Origin: Niastella populi
GTDB taxonomy: Bacteria > Bacteroidota > Bacteroidia > Chitinophagales > Chitinophagaceae
DNA: 64,000 bases
Direction: 5' to 3'
Assembly (NCBI RefSeq): GCF_002078015.1
Contig: NZ_LWBP01000243.1
Span: 186,001-250,000, forward strand
This document shows positions 42,287 to 51,467 of the stretch, piece by piece; position 1 is the stretch's first letter; each line of letters begins with the position of its first letter. Below the pieces are notes generated by a model. That model was given only the letters and a program-made list of their open reading frames with translations. It had not been told where the DNA came from and searched no databases. The translations under genes were made by a program, and so were the position numbers.

Positions 42287-44014
42287 ATGACCAGATTCAT
42301 GACCTTGTCCTTTTCGGTGATCTTACTCCATTTTGCCATGCCGGTGTGGGCGCAACCTGCGGCCCGCGAAAAAAAATACTTCAAATTACTGGAAAAAACA
42401 TTCGACGAACAACAGGCATACAAAACCGTATGGTTTGTTGAGCAGCGCTGGCGTTTAGCCGGTAACAGCGGTTTCAATGAAAGCATTTATGAGGTGGAAA
42501 AAATACTGCAACAGGCCGGCTATGTAAAAGAAACCAATGGCGAAGCGGCGGCAACACTTACCTATCGCATTGAACGAAGACCCATGAAACACGCTACCTG
42601 GGAACCCGTTGATGCCAGCCTGTATATCGTTGGTGAAAAGGAACCGGTGCTGCAGTTCAAAACCAACCGGAATATGATCGCCATGTATTCGGCATCAACA
42701 CCGGCCGAAGGCATTACGGCCGAACTGGTTTATATAGGGAAAGGAACCGCCAAAGAACTGGAGGGCAAAGACCTTTCCGGAAAAATTGTAATGGCGGAAG
42801 GCGGTATTGGCGGCGCATACAACAACGCCATCAAAAACGGCGCGCTGGGCGCACTGGCCTATTCGATGCCGAAATATAACCAGCCTGAAAAAAATATTCA
42901 CTCCATCCAGTTCCAGGGAATCGGGTATACCGATTCGCTGCGTCAGAAATGGGGCATTTTGTTATCGTACGCTGCCAAAGAAAGGTTGAAAACCGCCCTT
43001 GCAAAGGGAACGGTAACGGTAAAAGTGGTGGTGAACACAAAGATCTATACTTCGGAAGAACTAACGCTGGTGGCCAATGTACGCGGAAAAAAACGGCCCG
43101 ATGAACGGTTTGTGTTCAGCGCCCATGTACAGGAACCCGGGGCCAATGATAATGCCTCCGGGGTAGGGGCCCTGGCTGAAATGGCGCGTACAACCGCCCT
43201 GCTGGTAAAAAAGAAAAAGGTGGTTCCACAACGCACCCTTACTTTTCTATGGGGCGATGAAATTGTTTCAACCCGCCGGTACATCCGGGATGATTCCATC
43301 AGGGCCAAAGGCATAAAATGGGGATTGAGCCTCGATATGGTGGGAGAAGATATTCAAAAAACAGGCGGCACTTTCCTCATTGAAAAAATGCCCGATCCTT
43401 CGGCTATCTGGACACGCGGCAATGAAAAACACAGCGAATGGGGCGGAAGTCCGCTCAGTGAAGCGGAAATGTTCCCGCATTATTTCAACGACCTGCTCCT
43501 GAACCGCTGTTTGTTCGAAGCTGCCAATACCGGTTGGGTGGTACGCACCAACCCGTTCGAGGGAGGTAGTGACCATACGCCCTTTCTGGCGGCAAAGATC
43601 CCCGGTTTGCTGATGTGGCATTTTACCGATGTGTATTACCATACCGATGCCGACCGGCTCGAGATGGTTTCACCGGCCGAAATGAAACATGTTGCCAAAA
43701 GCGCCCTGGCAACGGCCTTTCTGCTGGCCACTGCCGATGACAGAACAGCGGTTGCGCTCATAAAAGAACTAACCCGTAACGCATTACAGCGCCTGCAAAC
43801 GGAATTTGAATTGAGCAAAAAGGCAGTACAGGCCGGAGAGGATAAAGCGAAAGAACAGCATATCCTGGAAGTGTGGGGAAACTGGTATGTAAAAGCCGTC
43901 AATGCTGCCATTGATATTCCTGCCAGGGAAGCCGGTAAAACGGTACAACAGGCCATTGAAAAAGCCAAACAACAAATTCAACAACAGACAACCACTTATA
44001 TTTCACAGTTGTAA
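42287..44014 (+). CDS. M28 family zinc metallopeptidase with PA domain, secreted
   Basis: 575 residues. Signal peptide ending PVWAQ, a PA-type insertion (~140-250, ELEGKDLSGKIVMAEGGIGG), an M28 catalytic domain (~265-485) and a helical Gln/Lys-rich C-terminal tail. Metal ligands are visible as His in FSAHVQEPGAND, Asp in ANDNASGVG, Glu in LWGDEIVS, Asp in SLDMVGED and His in VYYHTDADR. The first motif is HVQ rather than the usual HxD, so one second-shell Asp is missing. An extracytoplasmic aminopeptidase role is likely. It follows the repeat block and its promoter must lie within about 100 bp of it. Confidence 0.88.
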   Translation: MTRFMTLSFSVILLHFAMPVWAQPAAREKKYFKLLEKTFDEQQAYKTVWFVEQRWRLAGNSGFNESIYEVEKILQQAGYVKETNGEAAATLTYRIERRPMKHATWEPVDASLYIVGEKEPVLQFKTNRNMIAMYSASTPAEGITAELVYIGKGTAKELEGKDLSGKIVMAEGGIGGAYNNAIKNGALGALAYSMPKYNQPEKNIHSIQFQGIGYTDSLRQKWGILLSYAAKERLKTALAKGTVTVKVVVNTKIYTSEELTLVANVRGKKRPDERFVFSAHVQEPGANDNASGVGALAEMARTTALLVKKKKVVPQRTLTFLWGDEIVSTRRYIRDDSIRAKGIKWGLSLDMVGEDIQKTGGTFLIEKMPDPSAIWTRGNEKHSEWGGSPLSEAEMFPHYFNDLLLNRCLFEAANTGWVVRTNPFEGGSDHTPFLAAKIPGLLMWHFTDVYYHTDADRLEMVSPAEMKHVAKSALATAFLLATADDRTAVALIKELTRNALQRLQTEFELSKKAVQAGEDKAKEQHILEVWGNWYVKAVNAAIDIPAREAGKTVQQAIEKAKQQIQQQTTTYISQL

Positions 44015-44083
44015 TCAGTTCAAAACAGGACGCGGCACTGCCATGCGGCGCCACATTTTCTGCATACATCCTGCCCATAAAAC

Positions 44084-44110
44084 AAAAAGCACCCCGGTTA
44101 CCCGGAGTGC
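44084..44110 (-). terminator. Terminator of the small exported-protein gene
   Basis: Stem GCACCCCGG/CCGGAGTGC (one G-U/mismatch) with loop TTAC; on the minus strand it is followed by TTTTTGTTTT, about 40 bp after the stop codon at 44153. Confidence 0.75.
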
Positions 44111-44152
44111 CTCGTGAAAATCTATAATTGTTGAATGACTGGACGCTGTTGA

Positions 44153-44560
44153 TTACTTCAGCTTGTTTACCACAGTTTCTTCCACGTAAGTGTGGCTTCT
44201 GTTGATGGTGTATACTTCGGTAGTGTTATATTTCTTTGATTTAACTACTACGTTCAAAGCTGAATCATTGAACTCATCAGATTTCAACATGAACTTTTTG
44301 GTGATACCTGCACCTTTAAATTTATCTGTGTACAACACGTTACCGGCATCATCGCGGAATGTAACGATGAACTCATCATCTTCAGTGTTGTTCAGGTTCA
44401 GCTGGAAAACCGGTTGGTTCTCCATGTTGCCGATAAACTTCAGTTCTGTTATATTTTTAGTTTTTCCTTCGTCGTTAGCGAGTGAAATAGTGGAGAATCC
44501 TACAGTCAATGTGATTAATGTGATGATCATTAAGCTGTAATTCTTCATTGCCTTTTTCAT
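44153..44560 (-). CDS. Small exported protein of unknown function
   Basis: 135 residues. Signal peptide (MIITLITLTVGFSTISLA) followed by a ~105-residue beta-rich domain: ELKFIGNMENQPVFQLNLNN, EFIVTFRDDAGNVLYTDKF, KKFMLKSDEFNDSALNVVVK and VYTINRSHTYVEE. The pattern of a conserved GNMENQPVF motif followed by alternating strands recurs in many short Bacteroidota exported proteins I have seen, none with a known role. Expression is probably monocistronic: the gene has its own terminator and a 375-bp upstream gap. Two starts (44560, 44548) differ by four residues. Confidence 0.8.
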   Translation of the reverse strand: MKKAMKNYSLMIITLITLTVGFSTISLANDEGKTKNITELKFIGNMENQPVFQLNLNNTEDDEFIVTFRDDAGNVLYTDKFKGAGITKKFMLKSDEFNDSALNVVVKSKKYNTTEVYTINRSHTYVEETVVNKLK

Positions 44561-44935
44561 AGATGTAATGTTTATATGTTTATTTTCTATTTACTACTTA
44601 CTGTATGGAGACAATCGCGGAGGCAGGCAATGCGTAAGTTTGTGGAGTGTGCAACGTATTTTTACGAGAAGTACACCCTTTGGTGTGTGTCAGTTGCGTT
44701 TCGTAATGCAAACATACACCGGGTTATGAGAACCTGAAAACCAACAAAAGCCTGTTTTTAGTATGGGTAAGGCCCCTATGAAAAGTTAAAACCCGCTTTG
44801 GTAGCGGGTTTCAACGTATATAAGTCATGATGTCCAACGGTTATTCACGTGATCATATAGCCTCAAAAAATCTATTTCTAACGGAAATGAACGCAGCCAA
44901 TGGGTGAATTCGGGCCGTGAAATAAGAGAGCCCGC
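44561..44935. other. 375-bp intergenic region with one terminator
   Basis: No ORF with protein-like features. It contains the presumed promoter of the exported-protein gene, an ACACC-CTTT-GGTGT hairpin near 44683-44696, and the terminator at 44789-44811. Confidence 0.5.
44789..44811 (-). terminator. Terminator downstream of the T9SS-sorted protein gene
   Basis: Perfect stem AAACCCGCT/AGCGGGTTT with a 5-nt loop; TTTTAACTTTT follows on the minus strand, about 125 bp after the gene's stop. Confidence 0.7.
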
Positions 44936-46069
44936 TCACCTTTTCTCCACCTTCATCTTCCTGTTGCCTGCGCTTATAACATATACACCAGGTTGTAAAT
45001 CGTTGATATTAACGGTCATGGTGTTGTTAATTGCCGGTGCCGAAAGGTACATGCATTGTCCGTACATATTGGTTACCGCTACCCGCTCACCCGCCATAAT
45101 GCCTTTTACCTGTATATCCGATGTAAACGGATTGGGAAAGCAGGTTAAGGTTGTATGATCGATCAGCGCAAATGGCTGCGTAGTGGTATAACTTACACCG
45201 CCATCAGGAGTTGTCATTTTAATCCGGTAATACGATTTGCCGGTGAAAGGCTTTGTGTCTGTAAACGTATGCAATGAGCTGTTGCTATTTTTTTGCGTGC
45301 TGCCTTTCACCGTTTCCCAGGTACGCCCGTTGGCCGATCGTTCAACTACATACGAAGTGGTTTCCTCTGTGCTTTGCTTCCAGGAGAGAAGCGCCGAACG
45401 ATTGGATGCATTGACTACATTGAATTGAATGGCTTGTGCAGACAATACAGTGGGATCGAGGTAATGAACCGTGATGCTGATTTGATCGATGCGTGCAGTG
45501 GGAAAGAGCGATACTGTGGTAATTATTTCCCCGGCTATGGAAAAACCAAAATTATTGCTATTGATATCTGAAGGCGACCAGGAGGTGCCCCAAAGATCGT
45601 TTACACCTCCATAGGTGATATAAGTATCCGATGCGCTCCATTGTGCGGGATCGGCCATATTGGGGCCGGTGAGTGAATTGTTTTTAATAATACGAACATT
45701 GTAGTCAGTCACAGATGCAAGGTTAAGCAAAACGTTGTCAGCGCTTTTAACCACGTGTACTTCTATGCCGCAGATGGAGGCGCCTGTGGGAATATTGAAG
45801 CCGAAGTTCTTTACCTGTAAATAATCTGTTTGCTGGTTGAACAAACTGAGAACGGAAGCGGCTGTAGAAACATTATTGTCATTGGCCAGTGCATTCGTCG
45901 GATTACTAAACGAATAATCGCTTCCCGAATATGGAACGCTGGCAGAACTGGCGGGACTATTGGGCCCTGATGCAATACACTGCGCCTGAGCGTAAGGGAT
46001 AGAAAATAGAATAAAGCAAATAAAGAGCATGACGATCCTGAACGGTCGTTTTCCGGGTACTGGATACAT
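44936..46069 (-). CDS. Secreted protein with fibronectin-like region and T9SS type A C-terminal sorting domain
   Basis: 377 residues. Signal peptide ending YAQAQ; a beta-rich N-terminal region (~30-215) of unknown function; a fibronectin type III-like stretch (~220-300, SWKQSTEETTSYVVERS); and a C-terminal CTD of ~75 residues starting LTCFPNPFTSDIQVKG and ending GVYVISAGNRKMKVEKR. The CTD sends the protein through the T9SS, with anchoring by PorV/PorU encoded at 20-25 kb. The N-terminal region has no family I recognise. It is monocistronic with a hairpin upstream (46126-46142, GGTGTTT-ATA-AAACACC). Confidence 0.88.
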   Translation of the reverse strand: MYPVPGKRPFRIVMLFICFILFSIPYAQAQCIASGPNSPASSASVPYSGSDYSFSNPTNALANDNNVSTAASVLSLFNQQTDYLQVKNFGFNIPTGASICGIEVHVVKSADNVLLNLASVTDYNVRIIKNNSLTGPNMADPAQWSASDTYITYGGVNDLWGTSWSPSDINSNNFGFSIAGEIITTVSLFPTARIDQISITVHYLDPTVLSAQAIQFNVVNASNRSALLSWKQSTEETTSYVVERSANGRTWETVKGSTQKNSNSSLHTFTDTKPFTGKSYYRIKMTTPDGGVSYTTTQPFALIDHTTLTCFPNPFTSDIQVKGIMAGERVAVTNMYGQCMYLSAPAINNTMTVNINDLQPGVYVISAGNRKMKVEKR

Positions 46070-46264
46070 GGTTAATAGGGTTAATGATTAGAGTAATTCG
46101 GTTTTTCACTTAACCAGCCTCACATGGTGTTTATAAAACACCGGAAGGCTACTCTATGAACCAATGTCAACCAGCAAAAAAATATGTAATAAGCAGTATG
46201 TGTATTTATTTATAAGTGTTTTGTATTATACGTGTTCGAGATACATATGTAGTAAAAGGGCGGT

Positions 46265-47005
46265 TTAAATTCCTAAAACGTTTTTCAATTTTGTATAACC
46301 CGTCTTGCTTACAGGCACCTGTGCGCCTGTTTTTAACTGGGCCAGAAAATTTTCTTTTTCATAAGGGTCTATACGGGTAACCAGCTGCACATTTACCATA
46401 TAGGAGCGGTGGGTACGTACAAATTGCTGCGGGTTCAGCACCTTTTCAAAATGACCCATGGTTTTGTTTTTCAGGAACGCGCCTTCTTTTGTGTGGATCT
46501 TTACATAATCATCGGCCGATTCAAGATAGTGTACTTCATCAATTGGAATGATCTTGATCTTGTTACCGGTCTTTACCACAATGCGTTGGTTCTGTTGCGG
46601 TCCCTGGGCGGCGGTATCGAGCAGTTCGCGGGTATTGCCGGCAGTTATGGCGGCATCGCGTTCCGTTAAACGTTCTATGGCTTTATTAAAACGTTCCTGG
46701 CTGAAGGGTTTCAGCAGGTAATCTACCGCATGGCTTTCAAACGCTTTAATGGCATATTCATCGAAAGCGGTGGTAAAAATTACAGCCGGTGGTTGTTCAA
46801 CCAGTTCAAGCATTTCAAAGCCGTTGATCTTTGGCATTTGTATATCGAGGAAGACCACATCGGGTTGATGCTGCATGATCGCCTTAATACCTTCAAAGCC
46901 ATCATTACATTCCTGCACTACAGTGATGGCAGGGTGTTGCTGCAGGTATTCTTTAACTACCAGGCGGGCCAGCGGTTCATCATCTACAATAATGGCTGTT
47001 TTCAT
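46265..47005 (-). CDS. LytTR-family response regulator
   Basis: 246 residues. Receiver with acidic D8-D9, phospho-acceptor D54 in VVFLDIQMPKINGFEML, and Lys in YLLKPFSQERF. A ~25-residue linker (about 122-146) is followed by a LytTR domain: EVHYLESADDYVKIHTKEG, FVRTHRSYMVNV, VPVSKTGYTKLK. It lies 47 bp downstream of the LytS-type kinase gene on the same strand and is its likely partner. The cluster also contains LiaF-like and DUF4288 genes upstream, so the regulated process may be envelope stress. Confidence 0.94.
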   Translation of the reverse strand: MKTAIIVDDEPLARLVVKEYLQQHPAITVVQECNDGFEGIKAIMQHQPDVVFLDIQMPKINGFEMLELVEQPPAVIFTTAFDEYAIKAFESHAVDYLLKPFSQERFNKAIERLTERDAAITAGNTRELLDTAAQGPQQNQRIVVKTGNKIKIIPIDEVHYLESADDYVKIHTKEGAFLKNKTMGHFEKVLNPQQFVRTHRSYMVNVQLVTRIDPYEKENFLAQLKTGAQVPVSKTGYTKLKNVLGI

Positions 47006-47052
47006 TCCTGTACAATGTTTTTTATATGATATCTATATAAGGTTTATATCGG

Positions 47053-48093
47053 TTATGAGGGCTGTGGTATTTTTATTACCGTAGTGAACGTGTTTTCGGT
47101 ATGCCGCGTGTTTAACAGGTCGTTCCGCGCAAACAGCAGGTACAAACGGCGCTGAACCGAGCTCAACCCAAAGCCTGTTCCCTGTTTGGGCGATGCCGTT
47201 TCAGGGTCGAACGGGTTTTGTATGGTAACCACCAGGTAATTATTGTCATGGGCGGCCTCTATGCTGATGGTAACCGCTTCTGTGGTGTCATACAATCCGA
47301 ACTTGATGCCATTTTCTACCAGTGGTTGCAACAGCATACTGGGTAGTTGAAGTTTGATATCGGAGCCGGCGCATTTTATTGAAGTATTTAACCGGTGACC
47401 GAACCGCACTTTCTCAATATCGAGGTATAACTGTAAATGTAGCAATTCATCTTCCAGGCTGATCCACTGGTTCTCTTCCTTCTTTAATGTGCCTCTTAAA
47501 AAATCAGATAACTGTTGTATCATTTTACGCGCCTGTGCCGGTTGAACGGTTATAAGGGCGCTGATCGAATTCAGGCTGTTGAATAGAAAATGCGGTTGTA
47601 ACTGCTGCCGCAGTTTGTACAATTCCGCTTCGCGCGACAGCTTTTCGGCATCTGTCTTGCGGTGCTCGCTGTCTTTTTGTTCTTCCAGTGTATAGAACAG
47701 TTCGCTTACCAGCGCCACGCACAGCGTAATGAGGAGGGCGAAATAAAACCTGATAGGCATGAATTTATCGAGGAACTGCAGGTATGCTGTTTCCTTTGGA
47801 AAAATATTTAACATGGCATATTTCACCATCACGCTCCACAAACCGGCTTTAACCGCACACACAATGATGATATAAATGTACTTCCCTTTTTTAGGCCGGT
47901 AGTACCGCAGGTTATTGATAACGATAATGGTGATGGCTGCCAGCAATGTATTACTCACCAGGCTGTCGAGGGCTGCCATTTTCCACTCAAGCCCCCAGTC
48001 CTGCAATAGTTTAACCTGCATCAGCGACCAGATAAGCCATGCTGCTGCAAAAATTGTTTTATTCTTTAATGTACCGAGTGGTGATAGTGCCAC
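47053..48093 (-). CDS. LytS/YehU-type sensor histidine kinase
   Basis: 346 residues. Four hydrophobic segments (~10-140), a coiled coil with TLEEQKDSEHRKTDAEKL, and a His_kinase domain with H-box QLQPHFLFNSLNSISALI, N-box MLLQPLVENGIKFGLYD and G-box GTGFGLSSVQRRLYLLF. It has no extracytoplasmic sensor domain, so sensing is through the membrane or an accessory protein. The neighbouring LiaF-like protein is a candidate, since in firmicutes LiaF inhibits the LiaS kinase; that analogy is inference. It is followed by its LytTR regulator. Confidence 0.93.
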   Translation of the reverse strand: MALSPLGTLKNKTIFAAAWLIWSLMQVKLLQDWGLEWKMAALDSLVSNTLLAAITIIVINNLRYYRPKKGKYIYIIIVCAVKAGLWSVMVKYAMLNIFPKETAYLQFLDKFMPIRFYFALLITLCVALVSELFYTLEEQKDSEHRKTDAEKLSREAELYKLRQQLQPHFLFNSLNSISALITVQPAQARKMIQQLSDFLRGTLKKEENQWISLEDELLHLQLYLDIEKVRFGHRLNTSIKCAGSDIKLQLPSMLLQPLVENGIKFGLYDTTEAVTISIEAAHDNNYLVVTIQNPFDPETASPKQGTGFGLSSVQRRLYLLFARNDLLNTRHTENTFTTVIKIPQPS

Positions 48094-48099
48094 AGATAA

Positions 48100-48165
48100 A
48101 ATGTTTCAGGTTACAGGTTGCCGGTTCCGCATGCTGCGTTCATTCTTCCGCGTTCCGCGTTAAAA
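48100..48165. repeat. Short GGTTGCCGGTT / GCGTT word stretch
   Basis: TTACAGGTTGCCGGTTCCG is followed by GCGTTCATTCTTCCGCGTTC-type words. The first phrase recurs near 60220 (TTACAGGTTGCCGGTTTCCG), suggesting another dispersed intergenic word family. Confidence 0.45.
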
Positions 48166-48519
48166 TAACTGCAAATATTTGTGTGTGCTGCTCGATTTAA
48201 TATGAGCGGCTTTTTTATGTACCAGTTCCTTATACGATTTGGCATCATCGGATTCCTGTATGCGTGAATAGAGTTCCGCACCATCGATAAGGGCCGATAT
48301 TTTATACAGCTCACAAACATTCACAAACTGCCAGGTCACTAATTTCTGTTGCTGGTTCATGAACATTTCCTGCTCCTGTTCGCCAATGGCCCTGGCTTTA
48401 TCAAAAGCTTCATTTTCGTCAACAGCCTGTATCAGGCGTAACTGTTCATCGAACTGGGCTGTGTGGTTTCCTTCTCCACAAACTATCTGGTATACTATTT
48501 TTGCCAGGAACCAGTGCAT
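48160..48519 (-). CDS. DUF4288 protein
   Basis: 119 residues. The N-terminal half carries the DUF4288 pattern: MHWFLAKIVYQIVCGEG, FDEQLRLIQAVDENEAFDKA, RAIGEQEQEMF and WQFVNVCELYKI. No signal peptide or membrane segment, so it is cytoplasmic. Function is unknown for the family. It lies 32 bp downstream of the LiaF-like gene and 66 bp before the kinase on the same strand; its C-terminal codons overlap the beginning of a short word-repeat stretch. Tight spacing implies co-transcription with the LiaF-like gene. Confidence 0.85.
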   Translation of the reverse strand: MHWFLAKIVYQIVCGEGNHTAQFDEQLRLIQAVDENEAFDKARAIGEQEQEMFMNQQQKLVTWQFVNVCELYKISALIDGAELYSRIQESDDAKSYKELVHKKAAHIKSSSTHKYLQLF

Positions 48520-48551
48520 ACAATAGGTTTTAATGGTTGTATTGAATAATT

Positions 48552-49454
48552 TTAATAGCTTTTTATTTCAATGCCGCCGAAGAAAGTAGTGCCTCGCAAT
48601 ACGACTACTTTATCTTCATCATAATTCATTTGCGGGGGGCGTTTATCTTCGACGCCGCCGAAAATGGCCACCATTTCAGAACGGATCTGCCAGTGGGGAG
48701 GAACGATCAGTTTGGCGCCGCCAAAGATCTGTACCATTTCTATAGAGATGGAACCGTTGAAGTCGGCCTGGCTTAAATTGATCTCTGAACCGCCGAAGAT
48801 GGATACAATATCTCCTCCCTTGAAATTCTTCGAATACACGAGCTTTTTTACATTGCCGAAGATGGTGACGGTATCGAGCCAGTTATCGGCGCTTTTTTTT
48901 TCACTTTCATATGGCGCTTCAGCAGCCTGACCCGTAACGGTGGCCGCCTGGGTGAAAGTTGTGCCCTGTTTAACAGTGGGATCGGGAACATCCTGTGCCT
49001 GCTGCCATTTTTGTAGTTCGTTCATTTTTTCCTCTTCAACTATTTCCCTGAGCCTGGCTCTGCGCTCCTGCCACATGCGGTGGCGTTTGGGCGCCACGAT
49101 AATAATTAAACCCACGGCCATTATAAGCACCGGCCATAGATGTTGAATAGGAATTTCCGGCCATATTTTGCCAAGAAGGAAAATGGTGCCTACGGCAGTG
49201 ATTATCACCCAACCCGGATCGCGGAACGAATTACCGGCGCCGGCCAGTAAACCAAACGCAACTATGATCATGGGCCAGGTAAATAACCAGGCGGGAAAGG
49301 GAACGCCAAATTGTTTTAACAGCAAAATGGTACCCACGCACAGGATTATAAAGCCGGCCAAAACACTGCTGCTTCTTTTGCGCCTGCTTGTGAGTTCCTT
49401 CCTTCTTGCTTTTCTGTAGGCTTTCCGCTGTTCCTTTAACGTTCTGTCGCGCAT
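48552..49454 (-). CDS. LiaF-like membrane protein (DUF5668 plus LiaF C-terminal domain)
   Basis: 300 residues. Basic N-terminus (KAYRKARRKELTSRRKRSS), four hydrophobic segments (~33-125), an acidic linker, and a C-terminal beta-helix-like domain (~195-300) with repeated IFGG turns: VTIFGNVKKL, VSIFGGSEINL, VQIFGGAKLIV, VAIFGGVEDKR, TTFFGGIEIKS. The IFGG repeats are diagnostic of the LiaF/DUF2154 family. In Bacillus LiaF keeps the LiaRS system off until the envelope is stressed. Here it heads a minus-strand cluster with DUF4288, LytS and LytTR genes. Confidence 0.9.
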   Translation of the reverse strand: MRDRTLKEQRKAYRKARRKELTSRRKRSSSVLAGFIILCVGTILLLKQFGVPFPAWLFTWPMIIVAFGLLAGAGNSFRDPGWVIITAVGTIFLLGKIWPEIPIQHLWPVLIMAVGLIIIVAPKRHRMWQERRARLREIVEEEKMNELQKWQQAQDVPDPTVKQGTTFTQAATVTGQAAEAPYESEKKSADNWLDTVTIFGNVKKLVYSKNFKGGDIVSIFGGSEINLSQADFNGSISIEMVQIFGGAKLIVPPHWQIRSEMVAIFGGVEDKRPPQMNYDEDKVVVLRGTTFFGGIEIKSY

Positions 49455-49663
49455 GGGGTATTAATTTTCATCAAAGCTACCGCCCGCTGCGCTACGAGGC
49501 AAGCGCCTGCCGCCTAACAGAAAGGTTAAGTCGGTAAAACCGGCTGTTTTGCCGGTGAAAATGGAGAGGTTGATTGGGGTTGCCGGGTTAACTGGTTGAC
49601 TAGGTTCCTCAGTGCGGCAACTTGCGTTTTACGTTTGCCGAAAATTCACCATTGACCATCGAC
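49455..49663. other. 209-bp intergenic region
   Basis: No ORF. One hairpin, ACCGGC-TGTTTT-GCCGGT (49539-49556), could be the crp/fnr-type gene's terminator or an operator; it has no long T run. Confidence 0.35.
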
Positions 49664-50317
49664 CTAATTGAATTCATTAATGTTCCGCGACAACTTGCTT
49701 CTTATGCGGCTAAGCGTTTCCAGCGTCATGCCAAGGTAGGAGGCAATGAACTTCAGCGGTACCCGGTTCAGCAGGTCGCTTTTGGTGGCAATAAAATGTT
49801 TGTACTTGGATGTGGCTTCCATCAGCCGGGCAATGAACGCCCTTTCTTCCGCATCGCGGTAATATTTCTCCAGGATCTTCCGGCCTACGATGTTCAACTC
49901 GGGAAAATGCTCGTACAGGTATTGCAGGTCTTCCACGCTCAATACCCACAGCTCACAATCTTCCAGCGCCTGAATGTTCTCGCGTGCAGGTTGCTTTAAC
50001 CCAAAACAGGTAATACAGGTGGCCAGTTCCTGTTCGGCCGAGATCCAGGTGGTAATTTCTTTTGCGCCCTCTTTTACAAAACTGCGCAGAATGCCTTTGC
50101 GTATAAGGTATACATTGTCGCACATGGCGCCGGCGGTAACAAGCATTTCGCCTTTTGCCGGCTCGCTGGGATAAGCTTTTCGATTGATAAAGTCCTGCGC
50201 GGCTGTACTAACAGGGTATATATTTTTTATATACTGCGTGAAAGGAGATTCGGAGATCGCATTTTTCGCAAGCCACTGCTCTACACCTGCGGTTGGGTTT
50301 ACAGTTGTCGTCATCAT
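49664..50317 (-). CDS. Crp/Fnr-family transcriptional regulator
   Basis: 217 residues. A cNMP-binding beta-roll (~40-150: GEMLVTAGAMCDNVYLIRKG, ITTWISAEQELATCITCF) is followed by a C-helix and a winged-helix HTH (LKFIASYLGMTLETLSRIRS). The RSF-type phosphate-binding cassette of true CRP is not obvious, and there is no Fnr-type cysteine cluster, so the effector is unknown. It is monocistronic, divergent from the carH-like gene. A GGTTTAAAACC palindrome (50361-50371 region) lies upstream and might be its own operator. Confidence 0.9.
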   Translation of the reverse strand: MMTTTVNPTAGVEQWLAKNAISESPFTQYIKNIYPVSTAAQDFINRKAYPSEPAKGEMLVTAGAMCDNVYLIRKGILRSFVKEGAKEITTWISAEQELATCITCFGLKQPARENIQALEDCELWVLSVEDLQYLYEHFPELNIVGRKILEKYYRDAEERAFIARLMEATSKYKHFIATKSDLLNRVPLKFIASYLGMTLETLSRIRSKLSRNINEFN

Positions 50318-50539
50318 GTAAGGTTTTTAGTTCCTGAATGGGATGTACGGTTTAAAACCTTCTGGCTTCAGAGGAAAGGTGCAGGTAATGATAAAGATGT
50401 TGTTTCTAAAGATATAAAGAATTATTTAGTTAAATGGTATTTATAATATATAGAAAGGGGGCGGGTAAATGGGGATTTTCAAGGGGCTTTGCCAACCAGG
50501 GGTTTAGAGCGGAATAATAATTTTTTGAAATTTGAATTT

Positions 50540-50567
50540 GTTTAAATAATTTGGTAAAAATTTAAAC
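50540..50567. promoter_or_regulatory. CarH-type operator 1, upstream of carH
   Basis: Inverted repeat GTTTAAAT-N12-ATTTAAAC, 28 bp, ending 2 bp before the TTG start of carH. A near-identical site lies between carH and crtI. Confidence 0.7.
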
Positions 50568-50569
50568 AA

Positions 50570-51466
50570 TTGGATCTATTTTCCATTTCGCAACTGCAAC
50601 AGTTCTCTGGTATTAAGGCCCATACGATCCGGATCTGGGAGCAGCGGTACAATGCTTTAACGCCAGGGCGCAGCGAAGGGAATACCCGGCATTACAACGG
50701 GGAACAGCTCAGGCGATTGTTGAATATCGTCAGCCTGATGAATACCAATAATAAGGTCTCGGAGCTCTGTACCATGAGCGATGAGAAATTACACCGGTTA
50801 ATTGAAAAACAGGCGATACCTTTACAGTCTGCCGTTCCCGAATACGACTTTTATATATCGCAGATCGTAGCTGCAGCTCTTGAATATAATGAGGTCCGTT
50901 TTGATAAAGTGTTCTCCAATGCATTGATGCGTTACGGAATGAAGGACGTATACGTACATATCGTTTATCCTTCACTCGGGCGTTTGAGCCTGCTTTGGTC
51001 AACCAGTGTACTGGCCCCCGCGCAGGAGCATTTTATCACTAATTTGTTCAGGCAAAAATTCCTTGCCGCAACGGATGCCCTGCCGATTGCCACTTCCGCC
51101 GCTGCCGGCAAAGACGCCTGGCTGCTTTTTCTGGGGGAAGACGAATTTCATGAGCTGGGGCTGCTTTTGGCCGGTTACCTGCTTAGGCAGGCCGGCAAAA
51201 AAGTCTTCTACCTTGGCGCCAATGTTCCCTTTGATTCCCTTGCAGCTGCCGTAAAATCTATAAAACCCGCTAATCTTCTGTACTTCCTGGTGCATAAAAA
51301 TGACACCGAAACCGACCAGGAACTGCTTACCCGCATGGGACAACAGTTTGGAAACCTGCACCTTTATCTGGCCTGTGATGTAGCCCGTTCAACCAGTTTC
51401 AAAAAGCCTAAGAATTGTACCCTGCTGCATGCAGCGGGCGATCTGATGGCTGTTTTGGAAAAGTGA
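50570..51466 (+). CDS. carH: CarH-type MerR regulator with adenosylcobalamin-binding photoreceptor domain
   Basis: 298 residues from TTG 50570; no ATG start fits the MerR N-terminus (FSISQLQQFSGIKAHTIRIW). The HTH (~1-70) is followed by a helical bundle and a B12-binding domain. The light-sensing signature W-x9-EH is intact (W143, E153, H154 in LLWSTSVLAPAQEH), and the lower B12 ligand motif ExHxxG is present with H194 (EFHELG). In Myxococcus and Thermus, CarH with AdoCbl represses carotenoid genes in the dark and releases DNA on illumination. Here crtI, crtB, crtZ and a lycopene cyclase follow directly, with matching operators before carH and before crtI. Confidence 0.92.
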   Translation: MDLFSISQLQQFSGIKAHTIRIWEQRYNALTPGRSEGNTRHYNGEQLRRLLNIVSLMNTNNKVSELCTMSDEKLHRLIEKQAIPLQSAVPEYDFYISQIVAAALEYNEVRFDKVFSNALMRYGMKDVYVHIVYPSLGRLSLLWSTSVLAPAQEHFITNLFRQKFLAATDALPIATSAAAGKDAWLLFLGEDEFHELGLLLAGYLLRQAGKKVFYLGANVPFDSLAAAVKSIKPANLLYFLVHKNDTETDQELLTRMGQQFGNLHLYLACDVARSTSFKKPKNCTLLHAAGDLMAVLEK

Positions 51467-51467
51467 T

